Source: Akkermansiaceae bacterium UBA1315 (GTDB lineage: Bacteria; Verrucomicrobiota; Verrucomicrobiia; Verrucomicrobiales; Akkermansiaceae). From it: a DNA stretch of 33,829 bases. The translations under genes were made by a program, and so were the position numbers. The stretch lies in NCBI GenBank assembly GCA_002307065.1, contig DBTN01000017.1:88034-121862 (forward strand). The letters run 5' to 3'. The notes beneath the pieces are model-generated. The model ran no database searches, had not been told where the DNA came from, and was given only the letters and a program-made list of their open reading frames with translations. Every line of letters begins with the position of its first letter. The stretch's first letter is position 1. Shown one piece after another: positions 22,884-31,386 of the stretch.

Positions 22884-24734
22884 ATGGCAGCAGATTACAC
22901 GGAAGCGGACATCAAATCACTCGATTGGCGCGAACACATCCGCATGCGGCCGGGGATGTATATCGGCAAGCTCGGCGATGGATCTTCCCCCGACGATGGC
23001 CTGTATATTTTGCTCAAGGAAGCGGTCGATAACTCGATCGACGAGCACATCATGGGCCACGGCAAGGAAGTGCGCATCGACATCGACGAAGAAGGACGCG
23101 TCGAAGTGCGCGACTTCGGGCGCGGGATTCCTTTGGGAAAACTCTTCGATTGCGCGGCTCAAATCAACACGGGCGCGAAATACGACAGCGATGCGTTCAA
23201 AAAATCCGTCGGCCTCAACGGCGTTGGCATCAAGGCGGTGAACGCGCTTTCCACGTTTTTTGAAATCCAAGCGTGGCGTGAGGGTCAGACCAAGGCACTC
23301 GAGTTCTCCAAAGGCCAGCTCACGGTCGATATGAAGAATCCGAAACGCGACGACGGAGCGAATGGGACGCGTCTCGCGTTTGAGATCGACCGGTCGATTT
23401 TCCCGGCGAAGTCGAAATTCAAAGAGCCGTTCGTCGAGAAGATGTGCCGGTATTATTCCTATTTGAACCCGGCGCTGACCGTTGTGTTTAATGGGAAAAA
23501 ATTCCGTTCGAAAGATGGATTGCTCGACCTCCTGCGTGAGGAAATGGAAAATGAGGCGCTTTATCCGCCGATTCATTTGGTGGGTAAAGATATTGAAATC
23601 GCCTTCACCCATAGTGTCGAAAGCGGCGAAGAATATTATACGTTCGTTAACGGACAGAACACCTCTCAAGGAGGGACGCATCTTTCCGCGTTCCGTGAAG
23701 CCTTGGTTCAAGTGGTTCGCGGATTTTATAAAAAACAGTACGAACCAGCTGACATCCGTGCCGGTATCGAAGCGGCGATTTGTGTAAGAATCATCGAACC
23801 GGTATTCGAATCGCAGACCAAAACCAAACTGGGTTCAGCGACCGTCGCGCCGGAAGGCGAATCATTGAGAACGTTTATTGGGAATTTCCTCAAGCAAAGC
23901 CTCGATAACTATCTGCATAAAAACCCGCAAACTGCGGAAGCGATTCAGAAACGAATCCAAGCCGCCGAACGTGAGCGGAAAGATCTCAAAGGAATTCAAA
24001 AGCTCGCCCGAGAACGCTCGCGTCAGGCGAAAGTGCATAACAAAAAGCTCCGTGATTGCCGGGTGCGCTATGACAGCAAACACAAGCGCCGCGAAGAATC
24101 GACGTTGTTCATTACCGAGGGTGATTCGGCATCCGGTTCGATCACGAAAAGTCGCGATGTTGAAACTCAAGCGGTCTTTTCGCTTCGCGGAAAGCCATTG
24201 AATACCTTCAGTCTGCCACGGAAAATCGTTTACGAAAACGAGGAGTTCGCCCTGTTACAAGCGGCGTTGAACATCGAAGATGGGATCGAAGCGCTGCGCT
24301 ACAACCGGGTGGTGATCGCGACCGATGCCGATGTGGACGGCATGCACATCCGGTTGTTGTTGCTGACTTTCTTTTTGCAGTTCTTCCCGGAAATGATCCG
24401 CGATGGACATTTGTATATTCTTCAGACGCCGCTTTTCCGTGTCCGGAATAAAAAAGAAACGATTTATTGTTACGACGAATCCGAGCGGAAAAAAGCGATG
24501 GCGAAACTGGGAAAAAACCCCGAGGTCACCCGCTTCAAAGGCCTTGGGGAAATTTCGCCGGATGAATTTCAATTCATGATCGGACCGGATATGCGGCTCG
24601 ATCCTGTGGAATACGAAGAAGGCAAAGGCGTGAAGGAGTTGCTTGCGTTTTACATGGGCAAGAACACACCCGATCGCCAGGACTTCATCATCGAAAACCT
24701 TCGCGAAGACGTGGACAAACAAATCGACGTCTGA
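22884..24734 (+). CDS. parE: DNA topoisomerase IV subunit B (type IIA topoisomerase ATPase subunit)
   Basis: A 616-residue type IIA topoisomerase B subunit that powers decatenation and relaxation by ATP hydrolysis. The GHKL ATPase shows EAVDNSIDE (46-54), RDFGRGIP (76-83) and GLNGVGIKAVN (110-120). The transducer domain includes QTKTKLG (311-317). TOPRIM motifs are EGDSASG (412-418) and DADVDGMHIR (481-490), followed by RFKGLGE. The opening YTEADIKSLDWREHIRMRPGMYIGKLGDGSSPDDG is characteristic of the Bacteroidetes/Verrucomicrobia ParE type. GyrB is the alternative, but the short form and the parC gene nearby support ParE. Its partner lies 2.6 kb downstream on the same strand, beyond two opposite-strand genes. 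No Shine-Dalgarno. Confidence 0.9.
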   Translation: MAADYTEADIKSLDWREHIRMRPGMYIGKLGDGSSPDDGLYILLKEAVDNSIDEHIMGHGKEVRIDIDEEGRVEVRDFGRGIPLGKLFDCAAQINTGAKYDSDAFKKSVGLNGVGIKAVNALSTFFEIQAWREGQTKALEFSKGQLTVDMKNPKRDDGANGTRLAFEIDRSIFPAKSKFKEPFVEKMCRYYSYLNPALTVVFNGKKFRSKDGLLDLLREEMENEALYPPIHLVGKDIEIAFTHSVESGEEYYTFVNGQNTSQGGTHLSAFREALVQVVRGFYKKQYEPADIRAGIEAAICVRIIEPVFESQTKTKLGSATVAPEGESLRTFIGNFLKQSLDNYLHKNPQTAEAIQKRIQAAERERKDLKGIQKLARERSRQAKVHNKKLRDCRVRYDSKHKRREESTLFITEGDSASGSITKSRDVETQAVFSLRGKPLNTFSLPRKIVYENEEFALLQAALNIEDGIEALRYNRVVIATDADVDGMHIRLLLLTFFLQFFPEMIRDGHLYILQTPLFRVRNKKETIYCYDESERKKAMAKLGKNPEVTRFKGLGEISPDEFQFMIGPDMRLDPVEYEEGKGVKELLAFYMGKNTPDRQDFIIENLREDVDKQIDV

Positions 24735-24752
24735 CAGGCGGGTAAAGAGGAG

Positions 24753-24773
24753 CGCGCTCATTTTGAGAGCGCG
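24753..24773. terminator. Palindromic hairpin between convergent parE and isomerase genes
   Basis: CGCGCTC (24753-24759) and GAGCGCG (24767-24773) form a perfect 7-bp stem with a 7-nt loop, 18 nt after the parE stop. It has no T tract on either strand. A second loose inverted repeat, GATATTCT with AGAATATC (24783-24833), follows. One or both may serve as a bidirectional transcription end. Confidence 0.4.
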
Positions 24774-24842
24774 ATTCGTAGGGATATTCTGTCACCCGTT
24801 TCTATCGCCAGACGATCAAGTTGATAGAATATCGACGCTCCA

Positions 24843-25769
24843 TCAGCACCGGTTTGGAAATCGCTCTTTCCAAAGTTTCAGGCAGTCGCGGATTTCTTCG
24901 GATCGCCGAGTGGGACTGAGTTCCCAGATGAGCGGGCAATTTTCCGGGAAAAAATCCAGCAGCGGTTGGTAATCGAGCTCACCTGTAAACGGCACTCGGT
25001 GATCGCGGGCTGGCCACTCGACATCGTGAACATGGCCGCCGATGAGGTAGGGTGAAACTTTCTCCAGCCACTCGGTGTGATCTAACAGACCCAGGTTGTG
25101 CTTCAGTTGAACGTGACCGAAATCATGCCAGTAGCCGACCCACGGATTGTCGGCGAAATGGGTTTGTAATTTCATCATTTCGCGTTCGGTCGGCATATCT
25201 TCAAATCGGGATCGAGATTCCACGGCGAGTTTGACTCCGAGTTCCGCGGCGCGCTCGGCGATCTTTGTGAGAGCCTCGATGGCGCGGTGAAAATAAAGCG
25301 GTCCGAGTTTTTCGCGTTTTTTTACGAAGTCGATTTTCGCCTTTACGTAATCCGGCTCGTTCTGATGGCCTTCGGTCACTTGAGCGGTCAGGCGTTTTGT
25401 CCATTTTTTCGGATCCATCGGCACCGATCCCATGTGCAGGACGAGATAGTGAGCCTTAAACTCCGCGGCGAGTTCCAAGCTTTTGAAGGTCATTTCCAGC
25501 GCACGCTGGCGATCGAACGCGCGATGCGACGTATACTCGTAGGCGTCCGGCGCATCGATCATCACCTCGACAGGTGAAGGAAAATAATTGTGAACTCCCG
25601 AACAGGTGAACAGCCCGCGCTCGTAGGCTTTTCGAATTCCGGGGATTTTTGCGACGGTCATGCCGTGCGAAAGTTCAATGTGATGAAATCCCAAATCGAC
25701 GATTTCTTCGATCATGGTTTCGCCATCGGAATGGCGACCGTTGTTCCAACAGGAGGAGAATGCGAGCAT
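24843..25769 (-). CDS. Sugar phosphate isomerase/epimerase family TIM-barrel protein
   Basis: A 308-residue protein of the xylose-isomerase-like TIM-barrel (AP endonuclease 2) superfamily. Typical strand-end residues are IELSHG (31-36), LVLHMGS (109-115), AVESRS (182-187) with metal-ligand Glu184, WHDFGH (214-219), GGHVHDV (244-250) and WELSP (282-286) with Glu283. These form a divalent-metal site as in sugar epimerases and hydroxypyruvate isomerases. The substrate cannot be told from the sequence. The gene begins 17 nt after the alkaline phosphatase stop on the same strand, so both are probably one transcript; a phosphorylated or released sugar would be a reasonable shared theme, but that is speculation. 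Confidence 0.82.
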   Translation of the reverse strand: MLAFSSCWNNGRHSDGETMIEEIVDLGFHHIELSHGMTVAKIPGIRKAYERGLFTCSGVHNYFPSPVEVMIDAPDAYEYTSHRAFDRQRALEMTFKSLELAAEFKAHYLVLHMGSVPMDPKKWTKRLTAQVTEGHQNEPDYVKAKIDFVKKREKLGPLYFHRAIEALTKIAERAAELGVKLAVESRSRFEDMPTEREMMKLQTHFADNPWVGYWHDFGHVQLKHNLGLLDHTEWLEKVSPYLIGGHVHDVEWPARDHRVPFTGELDYQPLLDFFPENCPLIWELSPTRRSEEIRDCLKLWKERFPNRC

Positions 25770-25786
25770 GGAAAATAGGATGAGGG

Positions 25787-27208
25787 TCAGCCGAGCAGTT
25801 CGACGAGATGACCGAAGATATCTTTGTTAATGACCATTCCGCCAAACCGGTCGGATTGAGGACCCAGGGCCGTGACCAGCGTCGGATCGGATGTGTGTGA
25901 GGTGCCGGTCCAACCGATGCTGGTGTGATTTCCGACAAATTGTCCCAACAGCCCCTCGGGTTTGGCGAGTTGTTCGTTCCATTCGAGGACGGGGCGTTTC
26001 TCGAATATTTCAATCAATGCTTCGGCTTCCGGTTTTTTTAACTCAACGCCGATCCGCGTTTTCACCAAAGCGGTGAGCTGGCTGAAATCGCTTTTTGCCT
26101 TCAGGTTTTGCCAGTCGGCGAAGACGCTTTCGAAGGATGCGTTTTGAAGGAGGATTTTCGCGAACGATGGGGTGCTTTGTTGGTAGCCGGGTCCTCGGCC
26201 GTTGAGGCCTGGATTGGCATTGCCGTGGTCACTGGTCACGATGATGAGAATGTCATCCATGCCAGCGGTCGCGGTGAGCACCGCGCCCAGTGCGTCGTCG
26301 AAAGCGAGTTGATCCCACAAAAGAGCGCCGATGTCGTTCCGGTGCGCCGCATGATCGATGCGTGCACCTTCGATCTGTAACAAAAACGGTTTTCCACTGG
26401 AAAGAAACCGGTTGAGAGCGGCGGTTGCCATTTCGGTCAGCGTCGGCACCTGAGCGGTCATTTTTGCGTCGCCGGCGCGATCGATCGCGTATGGCATGTG
26501 ACCACGGGAAAACGTTCCGAGGAGTTTTGGCTCGCGGGCGGCGAGCAGTTCATCGCGAGTGCTCACGATTCCGTAGCCGGATTTCGCGAATTCCCCGGAA
26601 AGGTCGCGTTTGTCCGGTCGTTCACTGGCGCTGAAATATCCGGAACCGCCGCCCAGCAAAATATCGACTCGATCGAGATATTGGACGGCGATTTCTTCTT
26701 CAGCGCCGCGTTCGGAACAGCTCGCGGCGAAACCGGCGGGTGTCGCGTGGGTGATCGTGGCCGTGCTGACCAAACCGGTTCGCACGCCTTTTTTTCCGAG
26801 AACTTCGGCGATGGGCGTGAGCGGTCGGCCGTCTGGAAGGACGTTGATCGAGCCGTTGTTGACGCGTTGACCGCCGCCCCAGGCGCTCGACGCGGCGGCC
26901 GAATCAGTGACCATCGAATTGGCCGATGCGGTATCCATCAAGCCGCGTGAAGCGTTCGGGTGGTTGATTGTTTTCCACCAGTGAGTGCCGCGCTGTCGGG
27001 CAAGCAGGGAAAAAGATTCCGCCAGAGTCAGAACGCCGGGGCTCATGCCGTCGGAAACCATAAAGATCACCCCGCGCGCCTTTTTTCCAGCTTTCGCAGC
27101 CGGTTGTGCCGCCACTTGCGGCACTCCCAGAAGCGATCCGGCGCTGCCAAGGGTGGCAACTTTCAGCCAGTCGCGGCGAGAAACTTGCGGATCGGCGGAT
27201 GATTTCAT
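25787..27208 (-). CDS. Alkaline phosphatase, Tat-exported
   Basis: A 473-residue phosphomonoesterase of the alkaline phosphatase superfamily. The N-terminus has a twin-arginine signal (SRRDWLK at 10-16, a hydrophobic stretch ending VAAQ at about 35), so it is exported folded to the periplasm. Catalytic motifs are MVSDGM (50-55, metal Asp53), TDSAAAS (101-107, Ser103 nucleophile), TATITHATPAGF, QIEGARIDHAAH, TSDHGNANPG and the late GTSHTS. ATG 27208 places the Tat motif near the terminus; starts at 27256 or 27298 would add an unlikely leader. It is divergent from parC across 134 bp and followed 17 nt later by the isomerase-like gene. It probably scavenges phosphate from organic esters; no Pho box is evident. 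Confidence 0.9.
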   Translation of the reverse strand: MKSSADPQVSRRDWLKVATLGSAGSLLGVPQVAAQPAAKAGKKARGVIFMVSDGMSPGVLTLAESFSLLARQRGTHWWKTINHPNASRGLMDTASANSMVTDSAAASSAWGGGQRVNNGSINVLPDGRPLTPIAEVLGKKGVRTGLVSTATITHATPAGFAASCSERGAEEEIAVQYLDRVDILLGGGSGYFSASERPDKRDLSGEFAKSGYGIVSTRDELLAAREPKLLGTFSRGHMPYAIDRAGDAKMTAQVPTLTEMATAALNRFLSSGKPFLLQIEGARIDHAAHRNDIGALLWDQLAFDDALGAVLTATAGMDDILIIVTSDHGNANPGLNGRGPGYQQSTPSFAKILLQNASFESVFADWQNLKAKSDFSQLTALVKTRIGVELKKPEAEALIEIFEKRPVLEWNEQLAKPEGLLGQFVGNHTSIGWTGTSHTSDPTLVTALGPQSDRFGGMVINKDIFGHLVELLG

Positions 27209-27342
27209 GGGCGGGATTTCACGGAGCGAGCTTTCTTTTCTTACGTCGTGAAGCATCGCAGGGCAAGCCCGGGAAAACCGATGTTGCGAACGTTTCATCA
27301 GACGCTTGCACCGGTCGCTCCGCTTCTCTAATTGTCCCCGGC

Positions 27343-29322
27343 ATGACCCACGATCCGGACCAGCACGCTTCTCTGGGGGCGATGTATTCCGACTATTTCC
27401 TCGACTACGCCAGCTACGTGATCCTCGAGCGAGCGGTTCCGCATCTTTACGACGGCCTCAAACCGGTCCAGCGGCGGATTCTCCACGCAATGGATGAAAT
27501 CGATGACGGACGGTACAACAAAGTGGCCGGCATTGTCGGAAATACGATGAACTACCACCCGCACGGCGACCAATCGATCGGTGCGGCCATCGTTCAGCTC
27601 GGGCAAAAGGAATTGCTGATCGATACTCAGGGAAACTGGGGAAACACATTGACGGGGGATGGCGCGGCCGCTCCGCGATACATCGAAGCTCGCCTGACGA
27701 AATTCGCGATCGACGTCGTGTTTAATCCAAAAACGACCGAGTGGCTTTCGAGTTACGACGGGCGACGCAAGGAGCCGGACACCTTGCCGGTGAAATTTCC
27801 GCTGCTTTTGGCGCAGGGCGTCGAAGGCATCGCCGTGGGTCTTGCCTGCAAAATCCTGCCGCACAATTTCAACGAACTGATTGAAGCGGCGATCGCCGTT
27901 TTGCGCGAGCAACCGTTTACGCTGCTGCCGGATTTTCCAACCGGTGGCATCATGGATGCAAACGAATACCGTGACGGGCTGCGCGGCGGAAAAGTTCGGG
28001 TCCGCGCGAGGATTTCAACCGAGAAAAAAGGCATCCTTCGCATCACCGAAATTCCATTCGGTACGACGACCGGCGGGTTGATGGATTCGATCGTCGCGAT
28101 GGCGGACAAAGGGAAAATCAAGATCGCCAAGATTGAAGATAATACCGCGGCAAACGCCGATATTTTGGTCTATCTTCCACCCGGTGCTGATGCGGAAAAT
28201 ACCCGCGACGCCTTATATGCTTTCACCGATTGTGAGTTAAGTATCTCGCCGAACGCTTGTGTGATCGTCGACGGGAAACCTCAGTTCCTCGGCGTTTCCG
28301 AAATCCTTCGACGTACGACCTTCCAAACGCGTGAGTTATTAAAACGCGAACTGGAAATTCGGTTGGGTGAGCTTGGTGAAAAATGGCATTTCAGCTCGCT
28401 GGAGAAAATTTTCATCGAAAACCGGATCTACCGCGACATCGAAGAAGCCGAGACTTGGGAGGCCGTGATCCAAGCGATCGACGACGGTTTGAAGCCGTTT
28501 AAAAAGCTTTTGAAACGCGAAGTTACCCAAGACGACATCGTCCGGTTGACCGAAATCAAGATCAAGCGGATCTCAAAATTCGATGCGTTCAAAGCGGATG
28601 AAGAAATTCGCGGCCTCGAAAAATCGATTGAGGAAACCGAAAAAAATCTCCGCAATCTCACACGTTACACCATCCGCTGGTACGAAGAGCTTCAGAAAAA
28701 ATATGGCAAAGATCGCGAGCGCCGGACGGAAATTCTTTCTTTCGATCGGGTTGACCGCACACAAGTCGTCGCTCTAACAGAAACGCTCTACCTCGATGCG
28801 AAGAACGGTTTCGCTGGTTACGGACTGAAAAAGGAAGAACCGGTTGAGCGTTGTTCCACTTTAGATGACATCATCACGTTCACTCAGGATGGCAAAATGC
28901 GGGTGATGAAGATCGCCGAAAAAGTCTTCGTCGGCCAGCGGCCACTGCGCGTCGCGATTTTGAGAAAAGACGAAGATCTGATTTATTCGATGGTTTATCG
29001 CGATGGGCGTGATGGAGCGATTTTGGCCAAGCGTTTCCGCGTCGGCGGCATTACCCGAGATAAGGAATACGAACTGACCAAAGGAACCCCCGGTTCCAGA
29101 ATTCTCTATTTCGCCGTTCACAAGACGGAAGAGGAAAGCGCTGCACAGATGTTGCTCGTTCATCTCAAGTCGGCTCTCCGGATGCGAAACTTGATCCGTC
29201 CGCTGCATTTCTCCGAGTTCGGAATCAAAGGTCGCTCCAGCGCCGGAAATCTCGTCACCAAACACGCCATCGAAAAAATCATCCGCGCGCCGAAGGATTA
29301 CGATCCGACGTTGGGAGCGTGA
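27343..29322 (+). CDS. parC: DNA topoisomerase IV subunit A
   Basis: A 659-residue type IIA topoisomerase A subunit that cuts and rejoins DNA. The catalytic core shows YSDYFLDYASYVILERAVPHLYDGLKPVQRRILHAM (15-50), NYHPHGDQSIG (70-80), QGNWG (96-100), and the active-site Arg112-Tyr113 in APRYIEARLTKFA. A coiled-coil gate (around EEIRGLEKSIEETEKNLRN) follows near residue 430. The C-terminal section is short, about 180 residues, compared with gyrase A with its six-bladed pinwheel, and no GyrA-box is seen, consistent with ParC. ATG 27343 starts just before the conserved core; the frame stays open upstream to 27106 but runs antisense to the phosphatase. It pairs with parE at 22884. Confidence 0.9.
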   Translation: MTHDPDQHASLGAMYSDYFLDYASYVILERAVPHLYDGLKPVQRRILHAMDEIDDGRYNKVAGIVGNTMNYHPHGDQSIGAAIVQLGQKELLIDTQGNWGNTLTGDGAAAPRYIEARLTKFAIDVVFNPKTTEWLSSYDGRRKEPDTLPVKFPLLLAQGVEGIAVGLACKILPHNFNELIEAAIAVLREQPFTLLPDFPTGGIMDANEYRDGLRGGKVRVRARISTEKKGILRITEIPFGTTTGGLMDSIVAMADKGKIKIAKIEDNTAANADILVYLPPGADAENTRDALYAFTDCELSISPNACVIVDGKPQFLGVSEILRRTTFQTRELLKRELEIRLGELGEKWHFSSLEKIFIENRIYRDIEEAETWEAVIQAIDDGLKPFKKLLKREVTQDDIVRLTEIKIKRISKFDAFKADEEIRGLEKSIEETEKNLRNLTRYTIRWYEELQKKYGKDRERRTEILSFDRVDRTQVVALTETLYLDAKNGFAGYGLKKEEPVERCSTLDDIITFTQDGKMRVMKIAEKVFVGQRPLRVAILRKDEDLIYSMVYRDGRDGAILAKRFRVGGITRDKEYELTKGTPGSRILYFAVHKTEEESAAQMLLVHLKSALRMRNLIRPLHFSEFGIKGRSSAGNLVTKHAIEKIIRAPKDYDPTLGA

Positions 29323-29406
29323 TCATGAGAGATGGAGATCGGATCGCTGACAATCGTTTTCACATGATACAGATCACTGGGATTTCAGGTCCATCCCTGT
29401 AGTTCT

Positions 29407-30642
29407 TTAGCATCCCAGCAGATTTTTCCTCACCGCATCCAGGGCGGTTTGGCTGGCACCGAGTTTGAAGTCTTTGCGGTTTCTCGGGTGAAACGCGCGG
29501 AAGGCGGTGGTTTCCATACCGAGTCTTGCGACGCCGATCCATAAGGTGCCGACCGGTTTTTCGGGAGTTCCACCATCGGGTCCGGCGATACCGGTTACGG
29601 AAACGGAGATGCTTGCGCTGCTGACGGAAAGCGCTCCTTCAGCCATTTGTCGGGCGACGATTTCGCTGACGGCACCGTGCATTTCGATATCCTGCCACGA
29701 GACGTTTAGCAGATCTCGTTTGGCTTCGTTTGAATACGTGATGAAACCGTGAGTGAACACTTTGCTGGAACCGGGAACGTTGGTGATCCGGTTCGAGATG
29801 AGGCCGCCGGTGCAGCTTTCCGCTGTGGCGAGAGTCATGTTTTGTTCCCGAAGTAAACGAACGACCGTCTTCTCGATCGAAGATCCATCATCGCTGACGA
29901 GATACGGTGCAAACCGGTCGAGCACGATTTTCCGGCCAGCGGAAAGGGCATCGTCGCCACCGATGAGCCGCACGTCGACTTCGCCGATATGCGCGCAGTA
30001 GCCGACTTCCAAGCCGGGAATCTGTGCAAGTTTGGCGTCGATTCCGTCTTGCACTTCGCTTTCACCGACACCGGTGAGCTTCAGTTCAAGGGCGTCGTTT
30101 TGATTTTCCAAACCGGCTAGTGCTTTTAAGCGAGGCGCGACTTCGGCGTGATACATCGGGTAAAGTTCGCGTGGCGGGCCGGGCAAAAGGAAGACCGCGC
30201 AGTTCGAGCGGCCATTCAGGCGAGGCGGCACGTAAACGCCCGGTGCGGTTCCGTTCGGGTTTGGAAGGACATCCGCGCCGACCAAGCTGAGCGCTTGTTT
30301 GCGATTGGATTCCGCCATCGGTTTGTTGCGCAGCGCGAAAAATGCCTCCATCGATCGCATCGCGGCTTCGTCGATCATGAGTTCCACGCCGAGAACTTCG
30401 GCGGTGATTTCCCGTGTCAGGTCGTCGCTGGTTGGGCCGAGGCCTCCGGTGACAATCACCGCGTCGGCGCGGGAAAGGATGTCGGACAGCGCTTCGCGAA
30501 TCGCTTCTCCATCAGGCACGGTCGTTTGTCGTTCGATGCGCAGGCCCAGTTTAAAAAGCTCGCGGCCAAACCACGCGCCGTGCGTGTTGAGCGTGTTTCC
30601 GAGCAAAAGTTCACTACCGGTATTGAGGATTTCGATGCGCAC
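29407..30642 (-). CDS. cinA: CinA family protein (competence/damage-inducible; NMN amidohydrolase)
   Basis: A 411-residue protein with both CinA domains. Residues 1-170 are the molybdopterin-binding-like COG1058 domain: EILNTGSELLLG (4-15), NTHG, VTGGLGPTSDDLTRE and FLLPGPPREL, typical of ADP-ribose pyrophosphatase activity. Residues 255-411 are the nicotinamide-mononucleotide deamidase domain with ATAESCTGGL, SKVFTHGFITYSNEAK and GIAGPDGGTPEKPVGTLWIG. Together they recycle pyridine nucleotides; the damage/competence link comes from other bacteria. The start is GTG 30642, preceded by GGAG at 8 nt, a clear ribosome site. It follows the TVP38-like gene by 38 nt and converges with parC. Confidence 0.94.
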   Translation of the reverse strand: MRIEILNTGSELLLGNTLNTHGAWFGRELFKLGLRIERQTTVPDGEAIREALSDILSRADAVIVTGGLGPTSDDLTREITAEVLGVELMIDEAAMRSMEAFFALRNKPMAESNRKQALSLVGADVLPNPNGTAPGVYVPPRLNGRSNCAVFLLPGPPRELYPMYHAEVAPRLKALAGLENQNDALELKLTGVGESEVQDGIDAKLAQIPGLEVGYCAHIGEVDVRLIGGDDALSAGRKIVLDRFAPYLVSDDGSSIEKTVVRLLREQNMTLATAESCTGGLISNRITNVPGSSKVFTHGFITYSNEAKRDLLNVSWQDIEMHGAVSEIVARQMAEGALSVSSASISVSVTGIAGPDGGTPEKPVGTLWIGVARLGMETTAFRAFHPRNRKDFKLGASQTALDAVRKNLLGC

Positions 30643-30650
30643 GCCGGAAA

Positions 30651-30654
30651 CTCC
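30651..30654 (-). promoter_or_regulatory. Shine-Dalgarno GGAG deciding the cinA GTG start
   Basis: GGAG on the minus strand lies 8 nt upstream of the GTG at 30640-30642, optimal spacing. It supports this non-ATG start, which also yields the canonical MRIEILNTGSELL beginning of CinA. Confidence 0.65.
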
Positions 30655-30680
30655 GAATTTCCCGGGAAAGACTCAAGAGC

Positions 30681-31301
30681 CTAATGCTGGAAGCGGCGGG
30701 CGAGCAGCCAGAGCAGGCCGGGAAACAGCAAGCTGAAAAGCATCGCCCACATGGGCGTGTCACGTCCCATGGCTCCGATTGCCGCGAAAATGAATCCCAT
30801 TGGCACGCTGCCGCACGCCAGCGCCAGGGAAAATTTTCCAAAAGGCATCCGCACCAATCCGGCGGTGCAGGAGAGAACTTCGGGCAAAATCGGCAGGGCG
30901 CGTGAAAGCGCGATCACCCAGCCGCCGCGTTTTGAGAAGAGATGTTTTCCCTTTTCGAAATCTTCATTTCCCAGCCAGCGTCGGGAAAAGTTTTCCCCGA
31001 AAAGGCGACCCAATCCATAACCGCACAGTCCCGCCAGGAACGAACCGGTCGCCGCGAAACATCCGCCCCAAATGGCACCATAAAGAAATCCAAGCGCTGA
31101 CATCACGACGGTGCCTGGGATCGGCAAAAACAAATCCACCATCAACAATCCGATGCCGGCCGCCCACGCCCATGGCCCGGCGGATTCGAGCCAGGCGACG
31201 CTTCCCTCAAGAGAAAAACGGTTCTCCCACGCGCCGCCCCAGAGCCACCAACTGCCCAGAACCACCGCGGCGAGTGCCAGAAAAAAGATCGCCAGTCGCA
31301 T
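30681..31301 (-). CDS. TVP38/TMEM64 (DedA-like, SNARE-associated) membrane protein
   Basis: A 206-residue inner-membrane protein with about five hydrophobic segments: residues 3-21 (LAIFFLALAAVVLGSWWLW), then around WAAGIGLLMVDLFLPIPGTVVMSALGFLYGAIWGG, a glycine-rich FLAGLCGYGLGRLFG, and two C-terminal segments (FSLALACGSVPMGFIFAAIGA; WAMLFSLLFPGLLWLLA). The PIPG motif and the later SRALPILPEVLSCTAGLVRMPFGKF block, with its Arg and Pro, are hallmarks of the family, linked to membrane lipid flipping. ATG 31301 (MRLAIFF) is preferred to TTG 31340, because the latter overlaps the thioredoxin-gene terminator. It lies 38 nt upstream of cinA on the same strand. Confidence 0.86.
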   Translation of the reverse strand: MRLAIFFLALAAVVLGSWWLWGGAWENRFSLEGSVAWLESAGPWAWAAGIGLLMVDLFLPIPGTVVMSALGFLYGAIWGGCFAATGSFLAGLCGYGLGRLFGENFSRRWLGNEDFEKGKHLFSKRGGWVIALSRALPILPEVLSCTAGLVRMPFGKFSLALACGSVPMGFIFAAIGAMGRDTPMWAMLFSLLFPGLLWLLARRFQH

Positions 31302-31338
31302 GCGGCGAGAGTGCAGAAATCGACTCGGGCTTCCTAAC

Positions 31339-31370
31339 AAAAAAGCGCCGCCCCGAAATCGGGACGGCGC
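31339..31370 (-). terminator. Strong rho-independent terminator of the thioredoxin-like gene
   Basis: On the minus strand GCGCCGTCCCG pairs with CGGGGCGGCGC around an ATTT loop (11 pairs), followed by a T6 tract. The one non-Watson-Crick position is a U-G wobble in minus-strand RNA but a C-A mismatch in plus-strand RNA, showing the direction. It begins 16 nt after the stop codon of the gene at 31387. Confidence 0.92.
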
Positions 31371-31386
31371 GTCGGTTTAAAAAATA

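Noticed and set aside
29379..29397. Hairpin GGGAT/ATCCC between parC and cinA as a terminator
   Set aside because: Only 5 bp of stem with a 9-nt loop and no T tract; too weak to call.
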